64,000 nucleotides of DNA from Candidatus Obscuribacterales bacterium. Its GTDB lineage: Bacteria > Cyanobacteriota > Vampirovibrionia > Obscuribacterales > Obscuribacteraceae. Positions within the stretch are counted from its first letter, which is position 1, and each line of letters starts with the position of its first letter. Below, piece after piece: positions 16,621 to 26,164 of the stretch. Both the position numbers and the translations under genes were made by a program. The stretch covers positions 82,440 through 146,439 of the forward strand of contig JAIELX010000072.1 in the NCBI GenBank assembly GCA_019752635.1, given 5' to 3'. The notes below the pieces were generated by a model. That model was given only the letters and a program-made list of their open reading frames with translations, did no database searches and had not been told where the DNA came from.

Positions 16621-18214
16621 TGACTTTGGTAGTTTTTTGAGTGGTGCTGCTGCTCAGGCTTTGACCGGTGGAGAAAAGTGAGCGATAGAGCTTTTCCTTG
16701 TCCGCCTTGTCCGATTCTTCTGTTCTTCTTTCCACATTATGTTGAAGCTTCTCAATCACAGGCGGCGGAGCGGCGTCGCCGCAGAATGTTTTCCAAACCT
16801 GAATGATTATTTGTGCAGCGGTCATTCGCGGTCGGGTGCGCATTTGTTGGCACCAGGTCTTCGCGCGGAATTCAAAGGAGTGAATATAGAGAAGATCGCA
16901 GAGATTGCGGTGATATCCGTGCAGCAAGTCTGTAAAGTCTCGCATCGATTGCTCAGGATTTCGTCTGTAAAGTGAATCGTTGGCTCTGGCTTTAAATCGG
17001 GCTCTCGCCAACTCGTACGTCCCGACTGCTTGTCGGCAGATTACAGCGCGCTCGAATGCTTGCATCACCTTCTCGCGCGCATTTACACCGTATTGCAGGC
17101 GTTTGTTTTCGTCTTGTATTAGCTCGATCAATGCGTCGGCGATAGCATCCGCATCGGCCGGAGGCACAACAATACCTGTGTGTCCATGCGTCACGTATTC
17201 TTTGGTGCCTCCAGCCGAGCTGCCGATCACGGGCTTGCCTGAGGCCATGGCCTCTAGTACTGTATATGGTGCGTTTTCGTATAGCGACGGCACAACGCAG
17301 ATGTCTGCCGATCGGTAGTATGCCGGCATCTTGTCCAGCGGAACATGGCTGACGAAGGTTACGGAGTCGAGGCAGCCGGCATCGGACAGTTGCTGCTTTA
17401 AGGAAGCCAGTACGGAAGTTTTACCCGGTCCGGTCATGGTGTCGGCACCAACCACTATGAATTCGACATTTTGGTGGCTCTTGAGTACTTTCGGAATTGC
17501 GCCCAACAAATAGGTTACGCCCTTGCGTTCCTCAAGTCTTCCGGCAAAAAACACTTTGATTTTTTCGTTCTTTACCAGTGCGCGCGGCCCGTCCGGCGAA
17601 AACTTGTTTGCATCGACAGGATTTCGTACTATGCAAATTTCTTCACGCTTTGCTCCGCAGTCACGAGCGACATAGTCAGCTAGATCTTCGCTGGGAGATG
17701 ATAGGACGTCGGCTTCGAGCATGGGCAGGCGTTCCAATATCGCAACCAGATTTTGGTCGAAGGAGGGTTTGAGATTGTGGTAACGCTCCACTATGAATTT
17801 TGAGTGGGGCGTGTGTAGACGAACCACCAGAGGACAAATGCCGGTCAACGCAGGAAAGAGTGCTTCGGCTAAGTGTTCGGGGGCTTCCACGACGTCGAAC
17901 GGGTTTGCTGAATGCACTTCCAGAAATTTGCGCCACAGAGCCAGTCCGCATTTGAGTACGTAATGACTGTAGGGTAAGGAGATCCATATCGTTCCCAGTT
18001 CGTAGAGAAGATTGCTCCAGGGCGCCCTATGAACTGTGACATTGTTTGCAGAAGAAGGCGGCGGATCAGTGTGCACGTCTGCGGCCGTTAGGGCGATGAC
18101 TTCAACGTCGTGACCGGCTTCACGAAGCGCCTTCGCGTGTTGGAAAGTGTAGGCGCCTATACCCCCCCAACCAGTTTCCGGTGGATATTCTCGTGATATC
18201 AGGCAAATGCGCAT
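16616..18214 (-). CDS. Family 4 glycosyltransferase
   Basis: The product is a 532-residue GT-B glycosyltransferase. The N-terminal acceptor domain begins ICLISREYPPETGWGGIGAY. The nucleotide-sugar domain starts near VFFAGRLEERKG, and the donor-binding E-X7-E motif is in PSLYENAPYTVLEAMASG. These retaining enzymes build surface polysaccharides or lipopolysaccharide from the cytoplasm. A C-terminal extension of about 120 residues beyond the usual fold is rich in Arg, Gln and Ser and may bind a partner or the membrane. The ATG at 18214 is followed immediately by the conserved start. The SGNH gene is upstream on the same strand with a 42-bp gap. Confidence 0.9.
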   Translation of the reverse strand: MRICLISREYPPETGWGGIGAYTFQHAKALREAGHDVEVIALTAADVHTDPPPSSANNVTVHRAPWSNLLYELGTIWISLPYSHYVLKCGLALWRKFLEVHSANPFDVVEAPEHLAEALFPALTGICPLVVRLHTPHSKFIVERYHNLKPSFDQNLVAILERLPMLEADVLSSPSEDLADYVARDCGAKREEICIVRNPVDANKFSPDGPRALVKNEKIKVFFAGRLEERKGVTYLLGAIPKVLKSHQNVEFIVVGADTMTGPGKTSVLASLKQQLSDAGCLDSVTFVSHVPLDKMPAYYRSADICVVPSLYENAPYTVLEAMASGKPVIGSSAGGTKEYVTHGHTGIVVPPADADAIADALIELIQDENKRLQYGVNAREKVMQAFERAVICRQAVGTYELARARFKARANDSLYRRNPEQSMRDFTDLLHGYHRNLCDLLYIHSFEFRAKTWCQQMRTRPRMTAAQIIIQVWKTFCGDAAPPPVIEKLQHNVERRTEESDKADKEKLYRSLFSTGQSLSSSTTQKTTKVN

Positions 18215-18256
18215 GGTCTTTTCCGTTTCGTGTAATCGGGGTACTTGAGTTTGAGG

Positions 18257-19531
18257 CTACTGCACATTGTTGTGAGACATTGACGCAAGTCTTCGTTGTT
18301 GTATTTGGGTCAGGAGTTCTTCGATCATTTTTTTCGCGCCGTAGCCGGATAGATGGACAGTATCGAGAAAGTCTTTCTCATCAAAAATTTTGACGGTCTC
18401 AAAATCAACTAAAGGTACTGCGCTTTTGCTGCAGATTGATTTAAGATCGCTTAGATATTTTTCGCGTAGGCCCGGGGTGCTAAGGGTTTTGTTGCCGTCG
18501 GACACAGGCATGTTTACAAGCACGAGGTTGATGTCGCTTTGCTTGCAAAGTTCGATAATCTTTGTGAGCTCGCACATTTCCTGCTGGAGCTTGTTGTAGT
18601 TTGGCGGATTGTATCGGGTTGGATAGTCCAGCACTGCCAGGTTGCTTGAAGGCGTGTTCGGTTCAGCAGCTTCCACCGCTACTACCGACCGAGATGTTTT
18701 TGCTTTTGGCCGCAGGTCCGCGCCATTTTGAATCGCCGCGGCGGCTTGCGGTGCTGCCGCTACCGGCGTGATCTTCGCTTTCGCTGCTCGTTCCATGGCA
18801 ATGGCCGAGAACGCTCGCTCCATGTTTGTTTGCCGTCTGAAGTCGCGACAGAGCCAGCTCTCAATCATAAGGTGAAATTGATCGCGCAGTCGATAGACTT
18901 CTGATAGCGAGGAAAGCGCCAGCGCCGTTCTTGCTTCCGGTTTCGGTACAATATCTACATTGTTTACCAGATATCTTGCGTCGCAAAGGGCCTTAAATGC
19001 CGGCGTTTCACCCGGTGGCGGATTGATGTTGTCGACAAAGTCGCGCAGTCCTACTCCGTAAATCAAAAGCGATGGCTGTTTTTTGCTGTCCGCTATGCGG
19101 CTTAGCAGCAGCCGAGCATCTGAGGGCATGCAAGCTGCGGTGGTGAAATTGAAAACGTCCAGCTCTTTGCCAAATTTTCGCTGGATCTGCGAGCGAAAGT
19201 AATTTGCTTCGGGATAGGACTGAATCAAATTAAGACCGTGTTTTTCCGTCTCGCTGACTATGGCTTTTGAAAGTTGCTCGCCTTCGCTATAGTAAAATGC
19301 GCACATGGGCAAGGATGAGCCGAGCAGCATTACGCTTGGCGGCTCGGGCCGGTTTTTGAGTTGGTCGAATTTATATTTGAGCGCCGATTCGGACAACTGC
19401 AATGCTGGAATTTGACTATGAGGGACTGCTTTAAGCGGATGAAGCAAGCCGGCGGCGTAGTTGGTTGCCGCCAGGAAAAGCATCGTCCACAAGAACGTGC
19501 TGCTGCTTATACGTGTCCAGAGTTTCTTCAC
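18257..19531 (-). CDS. Membrane-anchored SGNH/GDSL-like hydrolase or acyltransferase
   Basis: The product is 424 residues. One N-terminal hydrophobic anchor (LWTMLFLAATNYAAGLL, about residues 14-30) should place the rest outside the inner membrane. The block MLLGSSLPM (Ser72 or Ser73 as nucleophile) and the C-terminal FLDTVHLSGYG (Asp-X2-His pair) fit an SGNH catalytic site. Proteins of this design (DltD, AlgJ/AlgX relatives) transfer or remove acyl groups on surface polymers. A low-complexity Ala-rich insert lies near residues 245-295. The start is GTG with AAGGG four bases upstream. Its place next to GT4 and opposite the GT-C operon supports a glycan-decorating role. Confidence 0.68.
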   Translation of the reverse strand: MKKLWTRISSSTFLWTMLFLAATNYAAGLLHPLKAVPHSQIPALQLSESALKYKFDQLKNRPEPPSVMLLGSSLPMCAFYYSEGEQLSKAIVSETEKHGLNLIQSYPEANYFRSQIQRKFGKELDVFNFTTAACMPSDARLLLSRIADSKKQPSLLIYGVGLRDFVDNINPPPGETPAFKALCDARYLVNNVDIVPKPEARTALALSSLSEVYRLRDQFHLMIESWLCRDFRRQTNMERAFSAIAMERAAKAKITPVAAAPQAAAAIQNGADLRPKAKTSRSVVAVEAAEPNTPSSNLAVLDYPTRYNPPNYNKLQQEMCELTKIIELCKQSDINLVLVNMPVSDGNKTLSTPGLREKYLSDLKSICSKSAVPLVDFETVKIFDEKDFLDTVHLSGYGAKKMIEELLTQIQQRRLASMSHNNVQ

Positions 19532-19999
19532 TTACCCTTGTGCTTTTGCCGAAAGCCATTGCTAAACGGCGGTTCTGGGAATTCGCGCGCACAACTCTAT
19601 GGTTGCGTAATTGACACATGTAAAGATATCAGTAAGGTTCATTTATGACCTTGCCAATCTTTTAGATTTCAATATGAATCTATTCTTTTGAACCGGCGCA
19701 ACTTTAGTTCAAGTCGGGGCACGGTATCCGGTTCTCTAGAGTGCCGCTGCTACAGCATTTGTCGAGCGGCGCCGAAGCAGCTGCTTGCCAGATTAGTTGT
19801 CGCTCATTGTGGCTTTGGCTTAACGAGAACCACTCCTGAGTAATCCCTAAAGGTTCGCGTTGACAGCTTTGGTAAGATTGCCAAGTTGTGTGTGCGCGCA
19901 GGCGCGGAACCAGCTCTACGCGGTGTAAAGCCACGTATGGCGAGAGTATACGGGTTTCGCAGTCCATGCGCCAAGCAGAAGCGCTTGCAAGGGATGAAA
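19532..19999. other. Divergent intergenic region
   Basis: This 468-bp region separates the leftward SGNH gene from the rightward GT-C operon. It has an AT-rich core (about 19620-19700) with a perfect inverted repeat TAGATT (19663-19668)/AATCTA (19677-19682). TTGACA hexamers occur at 19611 and 19860, but neither has a good -10 box at the right distance. A reading frame in the GT-C direction is open from 19886, but those residues look non-coding. It probably holds promoters for both directions. Confidence 0.45.
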
Positions 20000-22504
20000 A
20001 TGGGAACTGCTGCACCGGAGAAAACTGAGAACGCCTTTGCTGCGTTACCTTTTCGTGCAGCCACTTTTCAGGACAAACTTTTTGCATTTTTAGCCCATCC
20101 TGCGTTGCATGCAGTAATCCTCATTGGGTTGGTGCTCGCATGCTTCGGCAGGACAATCGGAAGCTACTTTCTGGCAGATGATATCGGTCAGGTAAAGTAC
20201 ATTTCGGCGATTTGGTCCGGGAATCTGAATTTGTTGTGGTCCAATTTCACCGGCAACTACATGCAGATTGCCGGTATGAGCGTTTTTAGACCGATGTTGC
20301 TAATGACACTGGTTCTGGATTATGGGCTCTGGCATGCGAACGCTGCCGGATACTACGCTTCGAATTTGTTCTATTTTGCCGCCGATGCGGTCCTGCTATA
20401 TCTGACTTTGTGCGAACTGGCCGCACCGAGCGGAAAGGTGCGTGCACGATTCGCAGCGCTATTCGGTAGTGCATTGTTTGCTGTCAGCCCGCTTCATTGT
20501 GAAAGCATTTCCTGGGTAGTCGGGCGTGTTGATTCTGCTTGTTGTTTCTTTTATTTGTCCAGCCTACTTTGTTTCCTTCGCTCGCGGCGGTCTGTAGCAT
20601 TTGGTTGGCGCGCCGCCGGGGTTGCTCTTTTTTGGCTGGCAATTACCACCAAAGAGATGGCGATTGGGTTGCCTGTTCTTTTATTCGGAATTGCCGCCGT
20701 TAGTTTTCAGTCTGCCGGCGGAGGCCTGAGCCTTGTCGAACGAGTGAAGGCCGGTTGGCAATTCAGCCGTTCGATCTGGCTCTCCACCGCGATCTATTTT
20801 GTGGTGAGGTATCTGACTTTGGGCACATTGCTGGGCGGCTACACTGGTTCCATCGGCGCTACCCAGGGGGACAACGCGATAACTCGTTGGCTGGACGGCG
20901 ACACCGTTCATCGATTGTTGTTTCCTTTCGCTCACGATGTTTTCTCTAGCACAAGCATGGCTCCGACATTTCTGCTCGTCGGCTACGCTACGTGTGCTGC
21001 TCTGATTCTGGTTCGGTTGCTCTCCGGCGGCATGAGCTGGCGCCTTCTGGCAATATTGTCAGGGTGGGCGATTACAGCGATGGTTCCAATCTACAAATTG
21101 TGGGGCATTGGTTACAATCTGGAAGGCGCCCGTTTCTGTTTCTTCCTTTCGCTTTCACTCAGCGCGATACTACCGCTGATACTACTAGCTCCCAATAGCC
21201 ATTTGCCGGCGAAACTGCAACGCAGGCTAGACGCGGTTGCTGCTGTCGCTCTCACCGCGCTGGTATGCGTCTTCGCGAAAACGGCTTACGTGACTAATCT
21301 TGTCTGGGTGCATGCTGGAAAGGAAGTTCGTGCTGTCTGCGAGTCTGCCAATCGGCTGAACTCCGCAAGTCCCGGTGACAAGAAGATGATTTTGCTCGGC
21401 GTGCCGAAGGAGCATTGCGGGGCTCACATGATTTTGAACGGCGATACCTTGAAAATGATGTTGGGGCGGCCTCTCAACTCCAGCGAGGCGTGGCCGCGAT
21501 TTATTACCTTCGACCCCTTGTTGTTCGGACCGGATCAATACGTTAACGCTTCGCGTTTTCGTCGCTCGCTAGTTGATGCAAATGTAGTGCCTTGCGCATT
21601 TGTCTGGTCCTCGAGGGCAAAGAAGTTTGAGCCTGTGAGCTTCGATGCTCTCGACCACTCAGCGCCCGACCTCTCGTTTCTCACCCCCGGAGGCGGGGAC
21701 TTTCCGCCCGCTTCCAATGCGCTTTTGTCAAAACATGCAATTGGAAAGGCTCTTCCCTATGCAGACGGGCATGCTGAATTTTCAATGGAGCCGACCGGCG
21801 TGACCGCAACTTGCGTATTGGCTGGTGATGGACTTCGGCTGTCCGGCGTTAGCATCAATCCGCTTAATTACGATTTTCTTGAGTTCCAGTATCTGGCACC
21901 GTCTGCGGCGCCATTGCGATTCACTGCCAAATGGAAGTCCGCTGATGCTTCTACTCTCAGCGAGGAAGTACTGCCTGGCTGCGTTGCCTACAGGAACTGC
22001 CTTGCCACGAGTGATGACGGCGCACAGTGGCAGACGGCCCGCATTCGTCTGTCGAAGCAGTGGCGATGGTTTGCCTCGCGAGCGATAGGTGAGTTGCAGT
22101 TGCTCTTGCCTCCTGTTAAGCAGATTGCTATTCGAGACGTTAAAGTTGTGCCTGCACGCCAAGTGGTTCCGACATTGATCGGTACCGGCGTTGAGAGTTC
22201 GGTGGGATGTTTGCCCTTTGTCGATGGAATGCCTTTGCAAGTCAACGCTGTGGATGTACCCGGTGCAAGGGCATTGCAGCTGGAGATTTCAAAATGCAAC
22301 TACTTCTTCGACAATTACGAAGAAGCCAACGAGCAGTCTGCAGTGCAAGTTGTTCGGAAAGTGGAGAAGCTGTCAGGTGCGATCAGTTTGAGCAAACACG
22401 AGTGTGCCGAACCTGGTTACTACCAGATAAGGATTAGAGCCCTGGGAGACAACGCCGAACCAATCGGCGAGTACTCCGACCCCGTCACTGTAATTCGGAA
22501 CTGA
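20000..22504 (+). CDS. Large GT-C-like multi-pass membrane protein with soluble C-terminal half
   Basis: The product is about 834 residues. After a short cytoplasmic start, about ten hydrophobic helices span roughly residues 25-440. The first external loop carries FLADDIGQ, like the acidic pair that binds the donor phosphate in GT-C enzymes. The remaining 390 residues are soluble and beta-rich, probably periplasmic. GT-C enzymes use polyprenyl-phosphate sugars on the outer face of the membrane. ATG 20000 is chosen because AAGGG ends six bases before it; ATG 19994 is too close and the frame open from 19886 adds 38 poor residues. The next gene starts three bases after the stop. The family is inferred from topology, not from a firm signature. 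Confidence 0.75.
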   Translation: MGTAAPEKTENAFAALPFRAATFQDKLFAFLAHPALHAVILIGLVLACFGRTIGSYFLADDIGQVKYISAIWSGNLNLLWSNFTGNYMQIAGMSVFRPMLLMTLVLDYGLWHANAAGYYASNLFYFAADAVLLYLTLCELAAPSGKVRARFAALFGSALFAVSPLHCESISWVVGRVDSACCFFYLSSLLCFLRSRRSVAFGWRAAGVALFWLAITTKEMAIGLPVLLFGIAAVSFQSAGGGLSLVERVKAGWQFSRSIWLSTAIYFVVRYLTLGTLLGGYTGSIGATQGDNAITRWLDGDTVHRLLFPFAHDVFSSTSMAPTFLLVGYATCAALILVRLLSGGMSWRLLAILSGWAITAMVPIYKLWGIGYNLEGARFCFFLSLSLSAILPLILLAPNSHLPAKLQRRLDAVAAVALTALVCVFAKTAYVTNLVWVHAGKEVRAVCESANRLNSASPGDKKMILLGVPKEHCGAHMILNGDTLKMMLGRPLNSSEAWPRFITFDPLLFGPDQYVNASRFRRSLVDANVVPCAFVWSSRAKKFEPVSFDALDHSAPDLSFLTPGGGDFPPASNALLSKHAIGKALPYADGHAEFSMEPTGVTATCVLAGDGLRLSGVSINPLNYDFLEFQYLAPSAAPLRFTAKWKSADASTLSEEVLPGCVAYRNCLATSDDGAQWQTARIRLSKQWRWFASRAIGELQLLLPPVKQIAIRDVKVVPARQVVPTLIGTGVESSVGCLPFVDGMPLQVNAVDVPGARALQLEISKCNYFFDNYEEANEQSAVQVVRKVEKLSGAISLSKHECAEPGYYQIRIRALGDNAEPIGEYSDPVTVIRN

Positions 22505-22507
22505 TTT

Positions 22508-25500
22508 ATGCCAGTCACCACGCAACAACGACTGCTCCCGCCCACCAAGCGCAGCTCCGCAAAGAGTGCGGGAACTAAGTTCAACAACCTGCCCGGCTGG
22601 TTGTCGATGGTGTTGCTATTCGTCACTGCGCTGATTCCGAGGGCGCTCTACAATTGTGCTTGGATCGAGCATCGCATTTGTCACTTTGGTGATGCCTATA
22701 ACTTCTTGCGATCAGGAAGCGCAATGTTCCACGCTGTTGCGACTGCGAAATCTCCCGTTGACGTTCTGAACATCTTCTTCGCTCCGACGCCTCCTTCCGG
22801 GCCGATTCTTCAAGCAATGACTTCGATGAATTTGACGGAGCGTCTTCTCATTGACGGTCCTGTGTTTCCGGCCTGGCTTGCACTGATCGAGTGGATAAGC
22901 GGCGTCAATCCGATTAATCCGATTTTTGATACATTCTCCGTGCAGATGTGTTTATGCAATTCGGTTTTGGATGCGCTGTGCTGCGTACTTGTCTTTGTTT
23001 GCGCGAGATTGGCTTTTAACAAGCGTACTGCTCTGATCGCCGGTCTGCTGTTTGCCTTCTATCCAGCCGCTATCATCAATACTCAGCATTGCTACAGTGA
23101 ACCATTCTCGTATTTCGTTTTGACAGCGTGGCTTGCGTTGACTCTGCGGCTTTCTCTGCGGCACGCCGATGGAACGGCTTGGCGCATTGTTGAGTGTGCC
23201 GGTCTAGGTGTAGTCACGGGCGTTTTGATGCTTTCGAAGCCGGCGTTTGTGCTGTTGCCGCCTCTAGCGGGCTTCATCATCTTTGCGCTGAAGGCGCCGA
23301 GTTTATTGAGAAGAGCGGTTGGAAAGCCTATCGTGCAATCAGGACGGGGGCAAGTCGTAGCCTGCCTTTCTGCGTTGATCATCGGGTTTGCGCTAAGCGT
23401 TTCTCCCTGGTTGTTCTTCAACAAGGCAGTGACCGGACAGTGGTCGCTGTTTGTTAATCGGGTTCCGGCGTTCAACATCTTTCACGGTAATCAATTAAAG
23501 ACCGATGGTTGGCGCTGCTATCCGTATCGCGGTAGTTTTCCCGGTGAAAGCAAGGAAGTAGTTGCTGCGGTTCTGCGTGATGGTGCAAAAGAGCCTGTCG
23601 CCTTTGTCGGACTTGAACTCAAGAAACTGGCCAGGCTTTGGAGCGGTGTTTGGAACGAGTACCACTACTCTCTCTTTGGAATTCCAATAGAAGGGCAGTC
23701 TTTATTTCACCAGTTGATTCTGTTTCTGTCCGCTTTGTCGATTCCGCTGATTCTGCGCAGGCGGCGTAATGTCGGCTTATCTCGCGAGTTATCGGCGGGA
23801 CTTGTTCTTGTGGCGGTAGTGGCTTTCCACTTCGCTTACCTTCCGTTTGAAGCGATCAGTCGATATGCCGTAACCGCGATGCCGGCAGCCTGTATCCTGG
23901 CTGCTCATGTGATATCTGCAGGACTTAGGCGGCAGGCGTCGCAGCTCGCTACTGTGGTTGCGGCCGGTGTGGTCTCGTTCTTATCTTTGTCGTGGCAGGG
24001 GACGCTTGCGTCATCCTTAGCGGGCGTCCTTCCTGATGCTGCGCTCAGCCCCTGGATTGCCTGGTCCGTCGCGGCAATGCCGTTGGTCGTGACTACTGTT
24101 TACTCCGTTCGCTACCTTTCGGCGCGGATTCGATCTTGTTACATCCCGGTGGCGTGCGCTCCTGTTTCACTTTGCCTGCTAGTGTTGCTGGTGTCGCTGT
24201 CCTACTCGGTCCAATCGAGAGACTGGAGAGAGTGGAGTACCAAGCTCGAATCCGGTACCACGGTGCGCCGCACATTTGCTTTGCCTGCGACTATGTCGAT
24301 GGATAACGAGTCTGTCGGTTTCATACTTCTGGATCTTCAGTCAGAAGTTTTGGCTCCCCGCGTGCGTGTCGTGGTAAACGGGGTGGCTCTAAATGACGAG
24401 CCGTTTCCTCTGGCGCGATTGATGCCGGAGAATCGGGATGTCTTGCAATGCCTGGCTATTCAAGGCGAGGGCATGGGAAGAGATTTCCGTGGTTTCCGTC
24501 ACTGGTGGGTCGTGCCCGTGTCGCCAGGCGTGTTGCATGTTGGTGGAGAGAATCAGATTGAGCTTTCAACTGATCAAAGCGATGATGCGATTCAGCTGTT
24601 TGGCGATTATGCTACTCCCGCACAGGCCGGAGCGAATGCGGATGGCGAGAGATTCCTTCCGTCTTTGTACTCCTATTCGTATACGAAGGGCTTTACGACG
24701 TTTGACCACCGTGATCCACGCGTTTTCGAGGCAGTCACTGTCGGTGGTAAGACGCTGTCGAACTCAGTAGTGAAAAATGGCTTCGAGGAGTCGGCTGATC
24801 TTTCTTCCGCTTCCGGCATTCAACGCGGTGCGTTCAGAATGTTCGTGCTTTTGCCTCAGCGCACGCGTGTTGTCCCGGATACTCAATCTTCCTTGTCCAA
24901 TGATCTATCCGGTGTTGCCTGTGGTGTGCGGGCGGTGGAGGAGCAAACGCAGTCCGTTGCTGCCAAGGTATCTCCATCAGAGAATTTCGGCGGTGTTGCT
25001 TGCGGTGCTTTTGCCGTGCAAAGTCCGGCACAGTGCCCTGTGGTGCGAGATGCACGATCCTTTGATGTGCCGCTGACAAGCACGCTCAGCATTGTCGGCC
25101 CGGACAGCGAGCGCGACGTGTCCGGTAACAATCCCGTCTCGTTCTCTCCTGTTGCACCCTTCTTGTTGCCCAAGGGACTGCCTGCTCAGTCTCGCTTCAA
25201 ATTCTCCGGATGGCTGAAAGGCAAGACTACTAATCGGGCCGGGTTTGTAAGCCTTAATTTTGAGGGTACCGCTGCTGATGGCTCTCATAAGTTGTGGAAT
25301 TCTCAGTGGCAACCCATCGGTATTCCGCTTGCCGGAAGTCAGTGGCGTCCGACCACCTTCAGTGATGAGATTCCGGACGAGATTCTTCGGTTGGATGATT
25401 GCAAAGTAACTGTATTGTTCTCGCCCTTCCAGCCTGATTATCTGTTCCTTCGCAAGAAGGAAGCGCTGAAATGCACCATGCAGGTTCGTGATGCCAATTT

Positions 25501-25561
25501 CACACTCCTTCAGCCGCTGCCGCTGCCACCGCTGCGCGAACGCGAATGGAGGCTATATTAG
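22508..25561 (+). CDS. GT39/PMT-like membrane glycosyltransferase with large periplasmic domain
   Basis: The product is 1017 residues. The first helix (about residues 33-50) is followed by FGDAYNFLRSG, the Asp-Ala-X2-Tyr type motif of PMT/ArnT enzymes. SEPFSYFVLTAW in a later loop is also typical of the family. About eleven to twelve helices end near residue 570. The remaining 440 residues are soluble and should face the periplasm. A short repeat (GVACGVRAV and GVACGAFAV, 27 codons apart) lies in this domain. The enzyme should transfer a lipid-linked sugar to a polymer, lipid or protein; the acceptor is unknown. It is the second gene of the operon. Confidence 0.8.
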   Translation: MPVTTQQRLLPPTKRSSAKSAGTKFNNLPGWLSMVLLFVTALIPRALYNCAWIEHRICHFGDAYNFLRSGSAMFHAVATAKSPVDVLNIFFAPTPPSGPILQAMTSMNLTERLLIDGPVFPAWLALIEWISGVNPINPIFDTFSVQMCLCNSVLDALCCVLVFVCARLAFNKRTALIAGLLFAFYPAAIINTQHCYSEPFSYFVLTAWLALTLRLSLRHADGTAWRIVECAGLGVVTGVLMLSKPAFVLLPPLAGFIIFALKAPSLLRRAVGKPIVQSGRGQVVACLSALIIGFALSVSPWLFFNKAVTGQWSLFVNRVPAFNIFHGNQLKTDGWRCYPYRGSFPGESKEVVAAVLRDGAKEPVAFVGLELKKLARLWSGVWNEYHYSLFGIPIEGQSLFHQLILFLSALSIPLILRRRRNVGLSRELSAGLVLVAVVAFHFAYLPFEAISRYAVTAMPAACILAAHVISAGLRRQASQLATVVAAGVVSFLSLSWQGTLASSLAGVLPDAALSPWIAWSVAAMPLVVTTVYSVRYLSARIRSCYIPVACAPVSLCLLVLLVSLSYSVQSRDWREWSTKLESGTTVRRTFALPATMSMDNESVGFILLDLQSEVLAPRVRVVVNGVALNDEPFPLARLMPENRDVLQCLAIQGEGMGRDFRGFRHWWVVPVSPGVLHVGGENQIELSTDQSDDAIQLFGDYATPAQAGANADGERFLPSLYSYSYTKGFTTFDHRDPRVFEAVTVGGKTLSNSVVKNGFEESADLSSASGIQRGAFRMFVLLPQRTRVVPDTQSSLSNDLSGVACGVRAVEEQTQSVAAKVSPSENFGGVACGAFAVQSPAQCPVVRDARSFDVPLTSTLSIVGPDSERDVSGNNPVSFSPVAPFLLPKGLPAQSRFKFSGWLKGKTTNRAGFVSLNFEGTAADGSHKLWNSQWQPIGIPLAGSQWRPTTFSDEIPDEILRLDDCKVTVLFSPFQPDYLFLRKKEALKCTMQVRDANFTLLQPLPLPPLREREWRLY

Positions 25562-26164
25562 ATGGCTCGACCTGAGATACTTCCAAAGAGTCTGACGCGT
25601 GCGACTGCCGTGAAGCTTCTGGAATGCGGGCGTCCCGCCCGCTCCGAAGGATGGCGCACTGTTTTGTTCACGCTTGTGGTAATCGCTAGCGCCTGTTCTG
25701 GCGTAGCGCTCGCCGCCGGTCCCGTGGACGAGAGCATCAAGGTCGCGCCCTGCACCGCTCTTTCGTCCGTCGTTTTGGGAATGGAAGAATCTGCACTCAA
25801 AAAATACGCGCCGCAGCTTACGCTCGATCCATATGGATGTTTCGGCGAAAAACATCAGTATATGTGCAAGCAATCCGGCGTTAGCATTGTGGTCACGTCG
25901 TACAAAGGCGTGGTCAAGTCTGTTCGCTTTGTCGCGCCACCTTATTCCGGATTCACGCGTGATCAGTGTCTTTCCGTTGCCCGCGCGATGCTCGGCCAAA
26001 ACTCCACTCGCAAAGAAGTCGAACACGATGATGCGGATAGGACCGCCGCCGATATGAATCAGTCCGTTGAGTATTTCTACTTTGACGATGGTGCGCGCTT
26101 TGAGCTTACCTTCGCAAAGAACTCAACAACACTGGTAGAAACCGTTTTAGTTAGTGCGGGGTGA
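25562..26164 (+). CDS. Secreted or anchored 200-residue protein of unknown function
   Basis: The start is secure: ATG follows directly after the previous stop and GGAGG (25548-25552) lies nine bases upstream. A hydrophobic segment (LFTLVVIASACSGVALAA, about residues 37-54) after a basic N-terminus looks like a signal peptide with a cut after LAA. The mature part has four cysteines (CTAL, GCFG, MCKQ, QCLS) that may form two disulphides. Its position between two giant GT-C-like genes, with tight spacing on both sides, suggests a periplasmic partner. No known family is recognised. Confidence 0.75.
   Translation: MARPEILPKSLTRATAVKLLECGRPARSEGWRTVLFTLVVIASACSGVALAAGPVDESIKVAPCTALSSVVLGMEESALKKYAPQLTLDPYGCFGEKHQYMCKQSGVSIVVTSYKGVVKSVRFVAPPYSGFTRDQCLSVARAMLGQNSTRKEVEHDDADRTAADMNQSVEYFYFDDGARFELTFAKNSTTLVETVLVSAG

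Noticed and set aside
19886..19999. Upstream extension of the first GT-C gene
   Set aside because: The 38 extra residues are basic and unlike a membrane-protein start, and AAGGG is placed for ATG 20000.
19704..20087. 127-codon minus-strand frame in the divergent region
   Set aside because: No ribosome-binding site or domain, and it runs into the start of the GT-C gene in antisense.
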